The notes beneath the pieces are model-generated. The model worked only from the letters and a program-made list of their open reading frames with translations. It was not told the origin of the DNA and searched no databases. Below, piece after piece: positions 1 through 11,718 of a DNA stretch of 64,000 bases. Source of the DNA: Theropithecus gelada (taxonomy: Eukaryota > Chordata > Mammalia > Primates > Cercopithecidae); NCBI RefSeq assembly GCF_003255815.1, contig NC_037671.1, forward strand, positions 155,178,645 through 155,242,644, written 5' to 3'. The position numbers and the translations under genes were made by a program. Each line of letters starts with the position of its first letter. Within the stretch, counting starts at the first letter, position 1.

Positions 1-561
1 CATATGGAAAAAATATACCCCAAATTACTAATCATTAGGGAAATGAAAATTAGAAACACAGTGAGATATCATCTCATACCAGTCAGAATGGCTATCATTA
101 AAAAGTCAAAAAAATAACAGATGCTGGAGAGGTTGCAGAGAAAAGAGAATGCTTATACACTGCCAGTGGGAGGGTAAATTAGTTGAGCTGTTGTAGAAAG
201 CAGTGTGGTGATTCCTAAAAGAGCTTAAAACAGAATTACCATTCAACCCAGCAATCCCAATATTGGGTATATGCCCAAAGGAATATAAATCATTCTACCA
301 TAAAGACACATGCATGAGTATGTTCATTGCAACACTATTCACAATAGTAAAGACATGAATTCAACCTAAATGGCTATCAATGGTAGATTGGATAATGAAA
401 ACGTGGTACATATACACCATGGAATACTATATGGCTATTAAAAGAACAAGGTCATATTCTTTGCAGCAATATGGGTGGAGCTGGAGGCCATTATCCTAAG
501 CAAACTAGTGCAGGAACAGAAAACCATATACCGTGTATTCTCACTTATAAGTGGGAGCTAA
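1..561 (+). pseudogene. L1 ORF2 C-terminal remnant
   Basis: This is the 3' end of the L1 reverse transcriptase/endonuclease ORF2, coding for the cysteine-rich C-terminal segment. It stops at the TAA at 559-561 that normally ends older ORF2 copies. Several substitutions and small indels break the frame, so no long ORF survives. It is a dead copy with no expected product. The assignment rests on clear similarity to the C-terminal parts of the other L1 copies here, for example 50125-50367. Confidence 0.8.
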
Positions 562-835
562 ACAATGAGAACACATGGACACATAGAGAGGAATAAGAGG
601 CACTGGGGCCTACTTGATGGTGGAGGGCGGGAGGAGGGAGATGATCAGAAAAAACACCTATTGGGTACCATGCTTACCACTGAGGTGACAAAATAATTGA
701 TAACTATGCTTATTACCTGGATGACAAAATGCAGCTCTTTAGTATAATCTTTAACCCCCTGCAACATGCAGTTTACTTATATAACAAACCTGCACATGTA
801 CCCTTGAACCGAAAATAAAAGTTAAAAATAAATTC
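1..835 (+). mobile_element. LINE-1 3' end (L1PB/L1MA age), runs in from the left
   Basis: The sequence follows the last part of L1 ORF2 and the 3'UTR. It contains the block where an L1 copy describes 'ggaatactatatggctatta', then the 'aacaatgagaacacatggac' junction and the 'aacctgcacatgtaccc' terminal motif. A short A-rich tail ends near 835. The 5' limit lies outside the window. The 3'UTR wording is older than L1PA, so an L1PB or L1MA copy is inferred. Confidence 0.9.
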
Positions 836-3029
836 TATTGAAGAAAAAAGGAAGAATATACCAGTGAATTCCTGAGCTTGAACTCATCACCACGCTTCAT
901 TAGCTGTTATCACCAGGAGCAAAGTCATTAATGATGACTCAATCCAGTCACACTGGAGAATCCATTTTGATAACACAAAGCCATTTCCAAGAATCTACTC
1001 TTAAAATCCTGTTGTGAAACCACTTCCAGTATCAAAACCACTTCCTGTAGCAGTCAAGGTTCAATCAGAGAAACAGAACCATTGAGATTTATTAAAAGAA
1101 TTTGGACCTTACATATTTGTGGGAACTTGTTAAACAGTCTATGTAGCATTATTATCTTTCTATCTAGTGTGGGGATTTGAGGCCACTGGAAAGGGAAATT
1201 GAATGTGAAGATGGGGAGAGAGAGGAAAACCTGAAACCCACAAGGATGGGCTAAAAACTGTGTTGTTCTCTTACTGGCTCCAAGCCTCCAGTTTTAGTGA
1301 CCTGGGTGTCTTATAGGAGGTACAGATGCATTTGGCCCAGAAATCAGACAAGCTGATGAAGCATCTGGTAGGAGCTAGAGTAGCTGCGTGCCCAGTACTG
1401 CCTGCCACGCACCAACGAGGAGAGCCAGCACATAAGTGATAATATGTGAGAGCTGCATCAGTGCTTGGTTCACCGACTACCATGTGTAAAAGGATATAGC
1501 TCCTGCTTCTGCCTTCTAAATGTCATGCAAAATATCTCTTGTGACCCATGCTACAGGGAACTATCCAGAGAAGGGAATGGTGGGAAATATAGTTCGTTGT
1601 CACTAAGTTGGAATAATACAAATCCACCAGAATATGTAACCTTTGTAGGGAATATGACGAACTGAAACAGATCCCGCTAATGAGATAGCAGTCTTTCGGA
1701 TTAGTTTCAGTTTGCTGTGGTATGCTAGTTTCAACTTTTTCTGTCGTAAGTGTTGTGAACACTTTTTCTGTCTTATAGATATTCAATGAAGTATACTGGC
1801 TATCCTGATTATTTTTAGAATTGTTGTTGCTACCAGTCAAAACCCACATTAAATAACCCAGTCTCTGCAGTTTATGGTATATTATGTTGAATAGACAGAG
1901 AGAGTATGCTGTTTTGAACAGAACATGGAGGTATAATTGGACTGTGGCCCGATGGCTTTCTATCTAAATATAGTTCAATGCAGATAGGATCTGTTTCTTG
2001 TTAAAAGTTTTTACATCTGCTCTCTAAACAGACTTTTTTTCCTTTTATTCTCAAAGGGAATGTGTTTGTATACTTATCTTTCCAAATTCACTCTTCCATT
2101 GTGAAGACTGAGCATCAGAAAGGGGTAAAAGTGATGCCTACTTGAAGACAATGTTGATTCCTATGTTATAGATATTGCTAGAAGTTGAGGGGGGATAGTG
2201 GGGCATGAAAAAAACATCCTTATTCCTTCCCAGATTCTGACAAAATAGAGAGCGGGCTCACAAACTATCAGCTTCATTAGTTGTTAATCACCCCTGGACT
2301 TCGAGGCTTCTGTAAACTTTGGTGGTCATACAGCTTAGACTAAGCTAATGGGAACTTCTTCCCCTGATTCTTGGGGATTGGCTGTGAACACCAAACATAC
2401 AGGGCAGCTATTAAGTATACTTGTCTATTCTAACCTCCTGCAAGATAAGCATGCTGGCCTCATGTACCCAGTCATTATTGAAAATCATAATGTATCTGAG
2501 TCAGGGTCCCTGTTTTGTCAGAGAACACATATTTGACCTGGCCAAGCTCCTCATCAAGGGTGGTGGTACGAGCCTGTGCTGGTATGTTCTTTGCTGCATA
2601 AAACATCTTCCAGGACAGGGAGAGAGTGACCAAGAATAGGCCTGTCCATGATGGGGGAACAGATGGGCTTCTGGTAAGAGAGTAGCAGGAAGTTAAAATG
2701 AGGGCTTGAAAGAATAAGCAAGTCCCTCATCTGATTTCATGGAGGTTCACAAGGGCAAAAGAGCCTGCCACGCATAAACCATGTACCCTACCCACAAAAA
2801 ACCTGGGACATTCTGCTTCCTGGGGGCAGGAAGTATAAGAGGTCAGAATAGGTCTCCCTGATCTCTGCCCCTTGTGGATAGTGGAACAGAAGTCCTTAGT
2901 TATGCGAATGTTAGATGGAAGGAAAAAGGACTAACAGATACGGATTAGTATAGATCTATAGTTACAAACTGCTTGACTAGATATAAATATCTAGTCAATC
3001 CTTGCCATCATTTTGTGAAGAAAACTGTT
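836..3029. other. Unique or unrecognised sequence
   Basis: No repeat or gene is recognised with confidence. A block near 1047-1400 begins 'ttcaatcagagaaacagaac', a phrase also seen at the ends of some ancient interspersed repeats, so this may be an old element I cannot name. Short ORFs here (66-108 aa) have no recognisable domain and overlap on both strands, as expected by chance. Confidence 0.5.
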
Positions 3030-3185
3030 TTTCCTATGAAAACAGTAAATACATTTTATTCTCCTTTACTAAAAAGAAAGCCAAGGTCCGAGGAGGCTAA
3101 TGGCTAGCCCAAGGTCACCCTGGTATCATTGTTATTATAAAACCAGGACATAAACTAGACCTTCTGACTGCAATTCACTCTCTTT
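3030..3185 (-). mobile_element. MIR-like SINE fragment
   Basis: The order 'attttattctcc', 'gaggaggctaatggctagcccaaggtcacc' (shortened), then 'aaccaggacataaactagac' resembles the reverse complement of the MIR core. Divergence is high, so the call is tentative. Confidence 0.4.
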
Positions 3186-3399
3186 GTACCAAGAGTGTTT
3201 TCAGGAAGGAATCTTGGAGATCATCCTGCCCAAGCTCCAGAAGGCAAACCTCAGGCAATGCTGAATCTTCTATGATTTTTATTAGGACCTGCAATCCCAG
3301 GGAAGCAAGAGTGAGGGAAAAGGGAAATTGGACAGGAGAGGAGAACCAAAGTGTACGTGACTTGAGTCAGCCACTGCTTTCTAGCAAGCTAAGACAGCA

Positions 3400-3585
3400 T
3401 TTGAGGGTATACTCTTTGTCAAGCACTGTTATAGGACTTTACATGTAATAACTCTTTTAACCCTTGCAACAACCCTATAAGCTATGTAATTATTCTCATT
3501 TTATACAAATGAGGAACTAAGGTGCAGAGAGGTTACACACCTTGCTCATGATCACCCTGCGAACAAGTGCTGGGCTGGAGCTTAA
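3400..3585 (-). mobile_element. MIR SINE
   Basis: Reads as the reverse complement of MIR: 'caagcactgttataggactt', 'acatgtaataactc', 'caacaaccctataag', 'ttatacaaatgaggaactaa', 'gtgcagagaggttacacacc', then the 'ctgggctggagc' end. All blocks are in the right order. Confidence 0.85.
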
Positions 3586-4921
3586 AGACGGCTGTATGAT
3601 GCTAGACACTGTACACTTAACCCGTCTGCTCCCCTGGCTCTCTAGTACTGGAGCTTTCACACAGATGGTAAGTGGAAGGGGCAGGGACTGGCCCACCCTC
3701 GCATGGCAAATCTGAAACATTGATTAGTATGTATATACATTATATGCCACCCAATCCTGAATGAAAACTGCTTTAGGGCAGAAACTGTTCAATTCAAATC
3801 TACTGTATGAAATCTACCTAATCACTAGTAGAAGCATACTTAGATACAATAGAATACATACTTTAATAATTTAATAGACTACTTCTATTGTATTAAAGAT
3901 TGTTTTAAAGTTTTATTTGGGCAGGAGGTGAGGAGCAGAGAGCAAGGGCTGCTTTCATATTTAGGATATTTTCTTTTCAAGTGGCATTCTGATCAAAATT
4001 CTTAGATAATCAAAAGAACACTGATTTTCAGGCATCAGCCCACTTATTTCTCCTGGCATAAGTAACAAAATCCTAGAACAAAAAGTAAACAAGACAGAAT
4101 CAGGGCCATGGACTCCTCTTAGTGACGAGAGGGTAACAGTGCCACACAAAACCCCAAGATCACCTGGTATATTAGAGACATGTTTATGAAGTAATTCAGT
4201 CGAGTAGGTATATTTTAACTGACATTAATCACTGTAAAGTCTGTTGTGAAAAGCGTAATCACAAAAGCTAGTTGACAACCAATCCCTAGTCTCCTGGGAA
4301 CAGATAGCACTCAAAATAGATGGCATTTGTTGTACTGGTGTAACAAAGGCTACAGTGTCTTGCTTACAAGTCTTCTTCAGAGATATAGTGAATCTTCGAA
4401 GAATTCAATGTCCTCTAAGAGGAGCTTCAGGGACATTCAGGAATGTCACAAGATAAAAATTGCCTAAGAACTACTAGTTTTTACAGGAAGCATTCTTAGT
4501 GTTCAACCATTGATTTACCTTATGTAGGTGACACCAGAGAGGACAGCATGCTTTCCAGAGACGTTTGAAGTATAGTGATTTGCCCAAGTAAAATCCATTT
4601 ATAAGAGCAACTCTGCTTGCATCTCTAAAGCTGTAACCAAGTCAATGTTTTAATTTCCTTGGTTTTGACATTTTAAAAACAGTCGCTCCATCAAAAGCAG
4701 GGACTTTAAATATTTAGTGTATTCCCAGTGCAAAGAACAGTCAGGCCAGTAGAAATGTACAATATATATAACTGACTCAAGTCTGGCTGCCCAACACTCA
4801 GAGGCAGAAAATAGGAGAAGCGAGATGCGGTGAAAGGAAAACAACTTTATTCAAATGCTAGCAGTTGGGGAATGGCCCGGCTTATGCACTTAAAAGACCA
4901 TTCCAAATGTTAGGTGGAGGG
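3586..4921. other. Unique sequence
   Basis: About 1.3 kb with no recognisable element. It is AT-rich and lacks CpG clusters. The ORFs (62-64 aa, minus strand) have no identifiable domain. Confidence 0.5.
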
Positions 4922-5272
4922 AAGGGGCTTTCTTCTTTTTTTTTTTTTTTTTTTTTATTTGAGACAGAGTCTGGCTCTGTCGCCCAGGCTGGAGTGCAGT
5001 GGCGCTATCTCGGCTCACTGCAAGCTCCGCCTCCCGGGCTCACGCCATTCTCCTGCCTCAGCCTCCCGAGAAGCTGGGACTACAGGCGCCCCCCACCACG
5101 CCATTTTTTTTTTTTTTTTTTTTTTTTGGTGGTATTTTTAGTAGAGACGGGGTTTCACAGTGTTAGCCAGGATGGTCTCGATCTCCTAAACTTGTGATCA
5201 GCCCCTCTCGGCCTCCCAAAGTGTTGGGATTACAGGCGTGAACCTCAGCGCCCGGCCTCCAAAGGGGCTTTC
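4922..5272 (-). mobile_element. AluY with target-site duplication
   Basis: A full Alu dimer in reverse orientation, body about 4933-5257. The poly-T comes first and 'gcgcccggcc' last. The AluY marker 'gcaagctccgcctcccggg' is present. The 11-bp duplication aaggggctttc lies at 4922-4932 and 5262-5272. The mid A-rich linker has expanded into a second T-run of about 25 bases at 5104-5128. Confidence 0.93.
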
Positions 5273-5485
5273 AAAGGGTAGGCGTGGTATGGGAAATATG
5301 CAGGAGTAATGCCGGAGGCCGGCCTGCGTATCTTGCTCCAAGGGCTACCTTGAACTATTGTCTACTTGGAGTGCTGGCTGCTGCCTTCTCAGTTGCAAGC
5401 AGGTTGTAGATTATTTGTCTTGAGGGTAATCTCGAAGTTGGGGAGAACTGCACAGCTGGGCCTCCTTACCTGACTTGTTAAAAAC
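5273..5485. other. Unique sequence
   Basis: Short non-repetitive spacer between the AluY and the Alu train. Nothing recognised. Confidence 0.4.
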
Positions 5486-5497
5486 TTAGCCCCTGGA

Positions 5498-5630
5498 GAG
5501 AATGGCGGGAACCTGGGAGGCGGAGCTTGCAGTGAGCTGAGATCGCGCCACTACACTCCAGCCTGGGCGACAGTGCGAGAGACTCCATCTCAACAACAAA
5601 CAAACAAAACAAAATAAAACAAAACAAAAA
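5498..5630 (+). mobile_element. 5'-truncated AluY (right-monomer end)
   Basis: Only the last third of an AluY ('cggagcttgcagtgagctga' to 'cagcctgggcgacag') followed by a long A-rich tail of (CAAA)/(AAAAT)-type units. It directly abuts a full Alu. The duplication ttagcccctgga at 5486-5497 recurs only after the second Alu, at 5937-5948. Confidence 0.85.
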
Positions 5631-5936
5631 AGCCGGGTGCGGTGGCTCACTCCTGTAATCCCAGCACTTTGGGAGGCCGAGGTGGGCGAATCACAAGGTC
5701 AGGAGATCTAGACCATCCTGGCCAGTACGGTGTAACCCTGTCTCTACTAAAAGTACAAAAAATTAGCCGGGCATGGTGACAGGCGCCTGTAGTCCCAGCT
5801 ACTAAGGAGGCTGAGGCAGGAGAATGGCCTGAACCTGGGAGGTAGAGCTTGGAGTGAGCCGAGATCTCGCCACTGCACTCCAGCCTGGGCAACAGAGCGA
5901 GACTCCATCTCAAAACAAACAAACAAACAAACAAAA
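5631..5936 (+). mobile_element. AluY, full length, tail-to-head with the truncated copy
   Basis: Starts 'gccgggtgcggtggctcact' and ends in (CAAA)n. It carries AluY-like features such as 'aggtagagcttggagtgagc' and 'atcacaaggtcaggagat'. It has no private duplication. The flanking 12-bp repeat encloses it together with the truncated Alu upstream, so it either landed in that element's A-tail or was co-inserted. Confidence 0.88.
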
Positions 5937-5945
5937 TTAGCCCCT

Positions 5946-6233
5946 GGAATTTCTTTTTTTTTTTGAGATGGAGTCTCGCTCTGTCGCCCAGGCTGGAGTG
6001 CTGTGGCGCGATCTCGGCTCACTGCAAGCTCCGCCTCCCGGGTTCCCGCCATTCTCCTGGCTCAGCCTCCCGAGTAGCTGGGACTACAGGCGCCCACAAC
6101 CGCGCCCGGCTAATTTTTTGTATTTTTAGTAGAGACGGGGTTTCACCGTGGTCTCGATCTCCTGACCTTGTGATCCGCCCGCCTCGGCCTCCCAAAGTGC
6201 TGGGATTACAGGCGTGAGCCACCGGAATTTCTT
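5946..6233 (-). mobile_element. AluY (Yd-like, 12-base deletion), slightly 5'-truncated
   Basis: Body about 5956-6223, reverse orientation. The duplication ggaatttctt at 5946-5955 and 6224-6233 is perfect. The expected GTTAGCCAGGAT stretch is missing inside 'tttcaccgtggtctcgatct', a 12-base deletion of the kind used to define the AluYd lineage. The first bases of the Alu head are absent at 6223. Confidence 0.87.
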
Positions 6234-6365
6234 AACAAGCATGCAGTTAGATAAGTATGTATGGTGCAAGGGAGTGTTTGGTGGGAAAGGGAAAGAAGCA
6301 GAGTTGCAAAGTACTTTTTCAGGCTGCTGCATTTTAAGATTAAGAAAGAAGTGTCTACAGTCTGT

Positions 6366-6834
6366 TTCAAGGTTACATTTTTTTTTTTTTTGGTGAAATG
6401 ATCTTTAATAATATATTTATATAACACAATGTATCCAAAATGCTATCATTTCAACATGTAATCAATATACAAATATTAATGATGTATTTTATATTCTTTT
6501 TTTATTATACTTTAAGTTCTGGGTTACATGTGCAGAACGTGCAGTTTTGTTACATACATGTACACGTGCCATGGTGGTTTGCTGCACCCATCAACCCATC
6601 ATCTACATTAGATACTTCTCCTAATGCTATCCCTCCCCTAGCCCCCCACCCCACGACAGGCCCCGGTGTGTGATGTTCCCCTTCCTGCGTCCATGTGTTC
6701 TCATTGTTCAACTCCCACTTATGAGTGAGAATATATGGTGTTTAGGTTCTGATCTTGTGATAGTTTGCTGAGAATGATGATTTCCAGCTTCATCCATGTC
6801 CCTGCAAAGGACATGAACTCATTCAAGGTTACAT
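6366..6834 (-). mobile_element. 5'-truncated L1PA with 3'-transduced tail
   Basis: A perfect 13-bp duplication ttcaaggttacat at 6366-6378 and 6822-6834 bounds the insertion. In sense (minus) order it holds an L1PA 3' end (6821 down to about 6497), a short internal A-run, about 105 bases of non-L1 sequence (6496-6392), then the true poly-A (T-run 6379-6391). An ATTAAA-type signal lies in the non-L1 part about 15 bases before the tail. This is the standard layout of an L1 3' transduction. Confidence 0.88.
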
Positions 6835-7454
6835 CTTAAGACTAGAGAGAAAGGAGGGGAAAAAAGGTTTTAAAATGCATTTTGAAGCTAAAGCTACTCA
6901 GTTACATAATGAATGAAGGAATGTGAGTAATTCTGAAAGAGCAGCATTTTCACGGACAGTATGGTAATGCTAGTTGCATTATAAGTAATGGCCAAAACTG
7001 CAATTCGTTTTGCACCACCCTAATACTTAGCACTGTCCTTTGGAAAGTGAGCTCCAGACCAAGGAACATCACCAACAGCAACCTATTCACAAGTGAGGAT
7101 GACAACCTCAGTCTCTCTTAATGGAGGCACTTTGTACTGTAGATCACTCCAGTTCCTTTTGTTTCTGATTTACACTGACCAAGCAATATTTTGAATAGAA
7201 TTTAGCTTCCCGTGTAACTCTTAAATTTAAGAGACTGTGCTAAATTACCGATTCAAGCCCTCTCGTCTTTCTTGTCAGTTTTATTTCTCATTGTATATTT
7301 ATAAATTCTAACTCTTTTAATGAATCAGTCTCCTGTGAATTTGATGAGTGTGAATCTCATGTCCATAAATGTCGTACCAATTTTTGATGTGCTGACAAAA
7401 TGACCTTTTAGCCTTGCAAAGTTGTAGGAAAAAAACACATCGTTTTTGGAGGGA
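6835..7454. other. Unique sequence
   Basis: No repeat or gene recognised. Confidence 0.45.
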
Positions 7455-7640
7455 GACAGATCTGAGTTTAATTCTTAACTCTAATGACTTAATGTGTGAG
7501 CTTAAGCAGGTGGCAATTTTTCTGAGCTTCAGTTTCATGATTTCCTATTATGCAAATGTGGACAATAAGTGGGGATAAGATGAGATATCACAAGCAAAGT
7601 GCCTATAGAGGGCTCGTTGTAAATGCAGTGCATTTTCCTT
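7455..7640 (+). mobile_element. MIR SINE
   Basis: MIR core in forward order: 'acagatctgagtttaattct', 'gtgtgagcttaagcaggtgg', 'ctgagcttcagtttcatgat', then a 'aaagtgcctatagagggctc' 3' part. Confidence 0.75.
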
Positions 7641-8512
7641 TCCTCTTTCTCCAAAAAGATAAAAGATCAGATAGACTAGCACTTGCTCACCCAAAAATGA
7701 TGCTGCCTGCCAGCATGTGAACAGAAGAGCCTGCAGGTATTCCAGATAACATTGCTTCTCTGTCTTCAAACTGGGATGGTCAGGATGTCGTAGCAGAGTT
7801 CATATGACTTCAGATGCAAGTTCCTGCTTGATCTCATTGATCTCATTAGATATTGAAGAGTTCCTCACAACCTACAATCAATCCTGTCTGGCTTCTGTCA
7901 GTTCTATTCCTACCGGCAGGTGGATCTGGAAATACTCTTTACCGTAACCCTATTTTAGACCCTAGGATACTGAACGCTTCACTATCCAAGTTTACCATTG
8001 TATTGAAGCCTGGCCCCTGGGTGGCACCTGCTTATTCGTGACCCTCATCCTACCCATTTCTCGCTGATTACTTTTGTCCACCATGAGGTCCCAGACCACC
8101 TTAAAGGTGATCTCAGAAGAATATTTCTGACTATGTGAACAAATATATTTCACTTTAATTTTTGATATATTTAGTGGGCCAAAAAGTCTTATTTTTATGA
8201 TACAGCAACTTTGCTTTTTAAGATTTGAGTAGGAGAGAAAACAGATGGTTTGTATATACTGAGACATACAAATATAAAGATTAGCTTTCTTTATGTATTT
8301 ATTTATTTTTACCCTTTAGCCATGGATATATATTTCTGTGAACTTATTTAGATATAATTAAAATACCTACAGTTTTTAAGGGCAGAATACATCCTTATTC
8401 CAAACTATAGAAATATAATGTTGGAGGATTTTCCGGTAATAAGGAAGGATAAAATGGGAGAAAAGTATCAGAGTTCAATTTTCAAAAAATAATTTACCAA
8501 TATTTTCAATGC
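7641..8512. other. Unique sequence
   Basis: AT-rich, no recognisable repeat. The frames of 62-91 aa show no domain. Confidence 0.45.
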
Positions 8513-10800
8513 TTCCAAATAGATTAATTTTTCTCCCAATTTTTAAGTTCAAGGGTACATATATAGGATGTGCAGCTTTACTAGACAGGTAAATGTATGC
8601 CCTGGTGGTTTGCTGTATGGAATATCCCATCACTTGGGTATTAAGCCCAGCATCCATTAGCTATTCCTATTGCTCTCCCTCCTTCCACCCCCTACCCTCT
8701 GACAGGCCTCAGTGTGTGTTGTTCCTCGCCATGTGTCTATGTGTTCTCATCCTTCAGCTCCCACTTATAAGTGAGAACATGCAGTGTTTCGTTTTCTGTT
8801 CTGTGCTAGTTTGCTGAGGATAATGGCCTCCAGCTCCATCCATGTCCCTGCAAAAGACATGATCTTGTTCCTTCTTATGACTGCATAGTATTCCATGGTG
8901 TATATGTACCATTTTCTTTATCCAGTCTATCATTGATGAGCATTTACGTTGACTCCATGATTGTTTTTGTGAATAGTGCTGCAATGAACATGTATCTTTA
9001 AAATAGAATGATTTATATTCCTTTTGGCATATACCCACTAATGGGATTGCTGGGTCCAATGGTTATTCTGCCTCTAGGTCTCTGTGGAATCGCCACACTG
9101 TCTTCCACAATGGTTAAACTAATTTACACTACCACTAACAAGGTGAAAGTATTCCTTTTTCTCCTCATCCTCTTCTGCATCAGTTTTTGTTTTCTTTTTG
9201 TTTTGTTTTCCTTTACTTTTTAATAATAGCCGTTATAACTGGAGTGAGATGGTGTCTTATTGTGGTTTTGATTTGCATTTCTCTAATGATCAGTGATATT
9301 GAGCTTTTTTTCATATGCTTGTTGACTGAATGTATGTCTTCTTTTGAGAAGTGTCTGTTCATGTCATTTGCCCACTTTTTAATGGGGTTATTTTTGTCTC
9401 ATAAATTTATTTAGGTTCCTTGTAGATGCTAGATATTAGACGTTTGTCAGATAGATAAATTACAAAACATTTCTCCCATCCTGTAGGTTGTGTGTTCACT
9501 CTGATGATAGTTTCTTTTGCTGCACAGAAGCACGTTAGTTTAATTAGATACCATTTGTCAATTTTTGCTTTTGTTGCAATTGCTTTTGGCATTTTCATCA
9601 TGAAATCTTTGCCCGTGCCTATGTCCTAAATAATGTTGCCTAGATTTTCTTCTAGGGTTTTCATAGTTTTAGGTTTTACATTTAAGTCACTAGTCCATCT
9701 TGTGTTGGTATTTTTTATGTGGTGTAAGGAAGGGATCCAGTTTAAATTTTCTGCTCCAGTTCTTCCAGAACCATTTATTGAAAAGGAAATCCCTTCTCTA
9801 TTGCTTGTTTTTGCCAGGTTTGTCAAAGATCAAATGGTTGTAGATGTGTGGTCTTATTTCTGGGTTCTCTATTCTGTTCTTTTTGTCTATGTGTCTGTTC
9901 TTGTACCAGTATCATGCTGTTTTGTTTACTGTAGTCTTGTGGTATAGTTTGAAGTCAGGTAGTGTGATGCCTCCAACTTTGTTCTTTTTGCCTAGGATTG
10001 CCTTGGCTATTGGAGCTCTTTTTTGATTCCATATGAATTTTGAAATAGTTTTTTCTAGTTCTGTGAAGGATGTCAATGGTAGTTTAATGGAAATAGCATT
10101 GAATCAATACATTGCTTTGAGCGGTATGGCTATTTTCAGGATATTGAGTCTTCCTATCATTGAGCATGGAATGTTTTTTCATTTGTTTGTCTTATCTCTG
10201 GTTTCTTTGAGCAGTTTTTTGTAGTTCTCCTTGAAGAGGTCCTTCACTTGCCTTGTTAGCTGTATTCCTAGGTATTTTACTCTTTTTGTGGCAATTGTGA
10301 GTGACAGTTCATTCATGAGTTGGCTCTCTGCTTGCCTGTTGATGGTGTATAGAAATGCTAGTGATTTTTGCACATTGATTTTGTATCCTGAGACTTTGCT
10401 GAAGTTGCTTATCAGCTTAAGAAGCTTTGGGGCTGAGACGATGGGGTTTTCTGGATACAGGATCATGTCATCTGCAAACAAAGATAGGTTGACTTCCTCT
10501 CTTCCTATTTGAATACTCTTTATTTCCTTCTCTTACCTGATTATCCTGGCTAGAATTTCCAATACAATGTTGAATAGGAGTGGTGAGAGAGGGCACCCTT
10601 GTCTCGTGCCAGTTTTCAAGGGAAATGCTTCCAGTTTTTGCCCATTCAGTATGATATTGCCTGTGGGTATGTCATATATGGCTTTTATTATTTTGAGGTA
10701 TGTTCCTTCAATACTTAGTTTATTGAGAGTTTGTAGTATGAAGGGATGAATTTTATTGAAGACCTTTTTTTTTTTTTTTTTTTGCATTTCCAAATAGATT
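8513..10800 (-). mobile_element. 5'-truncated L1 (L1P, pre-L1PA age), 2.26 kb
   Basis: Body 8526-10787, reverse orientation, with a perfect 13-bp duplication ttccaaatagatt at 8513-8525 and 10788-10800. The 3'UTR is 8526-8753 and ORF2 sequence follows to the truncation at 10787. A 19-base T-run (10765-10783) sits inside the ORF2 part where L1 normally has only a short A-run, so it is a local expansion, not a tail. The element landed directly beside an older L1 end. Confidence 0.92.
8754..10787 (-). pseudogene. L1 ORF2 remnant (reverse transcriptase to C-terminus)
   Basis: Codes for the second half of ORF2p, the L1 endonuclease/reverse transcriptase that copies element RNA at a nicked target. 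In separate broken frames one can see the RT block 'TRQGCPLSPLLFNIVLEILA' (about 10540-10620), the catalytic FADD motif followed by 'MILYPENPI' (near 10450-10481), and the C-terminal 'EQKTKHCMFSLISGS' end with its stop at 8754-8756. The endonuclease domain is absent through 5' truncation. Several frameshifts make it non-functional. Confidence 0.88.
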
Positions 10801-11186
10801 TTTAAATTTATTTGTTTTAATTTTTTTTTTTTTAATTTTAGATTCAGTATGTACATGTCCAGGTTTGTTATGTGGGCATATTGTATGACATTAAGGTTTG
10901 GGCTTCTAATGATCCTGTTGCTCCTGTATTGAACACAATACCTAATGAGTAGTTTTTCAGCTCTTTTTCTCCTCCAAACCTCCCCCATTTTGGAATCTCT
11001 AGTGTTTATTGTTTCGATCTTTGTGTCTCTGCGCACCCAATGTCTAGCTCCCACTTATAAGTGAGAATACTCAGTATTTGGTTTTCTATTTCTGTGCTAA
11101 TTCACTTAGAATAATGGCCTCTAGCCATATCCATATTGCTGCAAAGGATAGGATTTTGGTTTTATTATGGCTGCATAAAGTTTGGC
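10801..11186 (-). mobile_element. Older L1 3' end (L1MA/L1PB age)
   Basis: After the duplication, a second L1 3' end follows: a T-run (10821-10833), then 'acatgtccaggtttgttatg', 'cccacttataagtgagaata', 'ggcctctagccatatccata' and 'ttttattatggctgcataaa'. It is more diverged than the neighbouring copy. It covers the 3'UTR and the last ORF2 codons only. Confidence 0.85.
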
Positions 11187-11396
11187 TTTAAAAACTCTAA
11201 GTAATATTACTGAGTATTTGTCAAATGACGAAATTATAAAGGATTTAGGACAATGAAGTCTTTAAATTCAGCTTGGATTTTATAGGTAAAATCCTCTGAT
11301 TGGTACACATTACCTACCCTAGGAAGAGGGTATATCATGAATCATTATTCTACTAAAAGCAAGCTTCATCTTAGAACTATTTTACGTCCCTATTTG
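11187..11396. other. Unique sequence
   Basis: Short unassigned spacer. Confidence 0.4.
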
Positions 11397-11718
11397 CTGT
11401 ACTGAATTTTTTTTTTTTTTTTTTTTTTTAGGTGGAGTCTTGCTCTGTCGCCCAGGCTGGAGTACAGTGGCGTGATCTCGGCTCACTGCAAATTCCACCA
11501 CCCAGGTTCAAGTGATTCTCCTGCCTCAGCCTCCCAAGTAGCTGGGATTACAGGTGCTTGCCACCACACCTGGCTAATTTTTGTATTTTTAGTAAAGATA
11601 GGGTTTCACCATGTTGGCTAGGCTGGTCTCGAACTCCTGACCTCAAGCGATCTGCCCGCCTCGGCCTCCCAAAGTGCTGAGATTAGAGGCGTGATCCACC
11701 CTGCGTGGCCTGTACTGA
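11397..11718 (-). mobile_element. AluS (Sx-like)
   Basis: Complete reverse Alu, body about 11406-11709, long T-run first. The duplication ctgtactga lies at 11397-11405 and 11710-11718. The markers 'caagtgattctcctgcctca' and 'ctcctgacctcaagcgatct' are those of AluS. Confidence 0.9.

Noticed and set aside
4940..6220. Several frames of 60-110 codons, rich in serine, proline and arginine
   Set aside because: They are the usual translations of Alu elements and recur in every Alu in this window.
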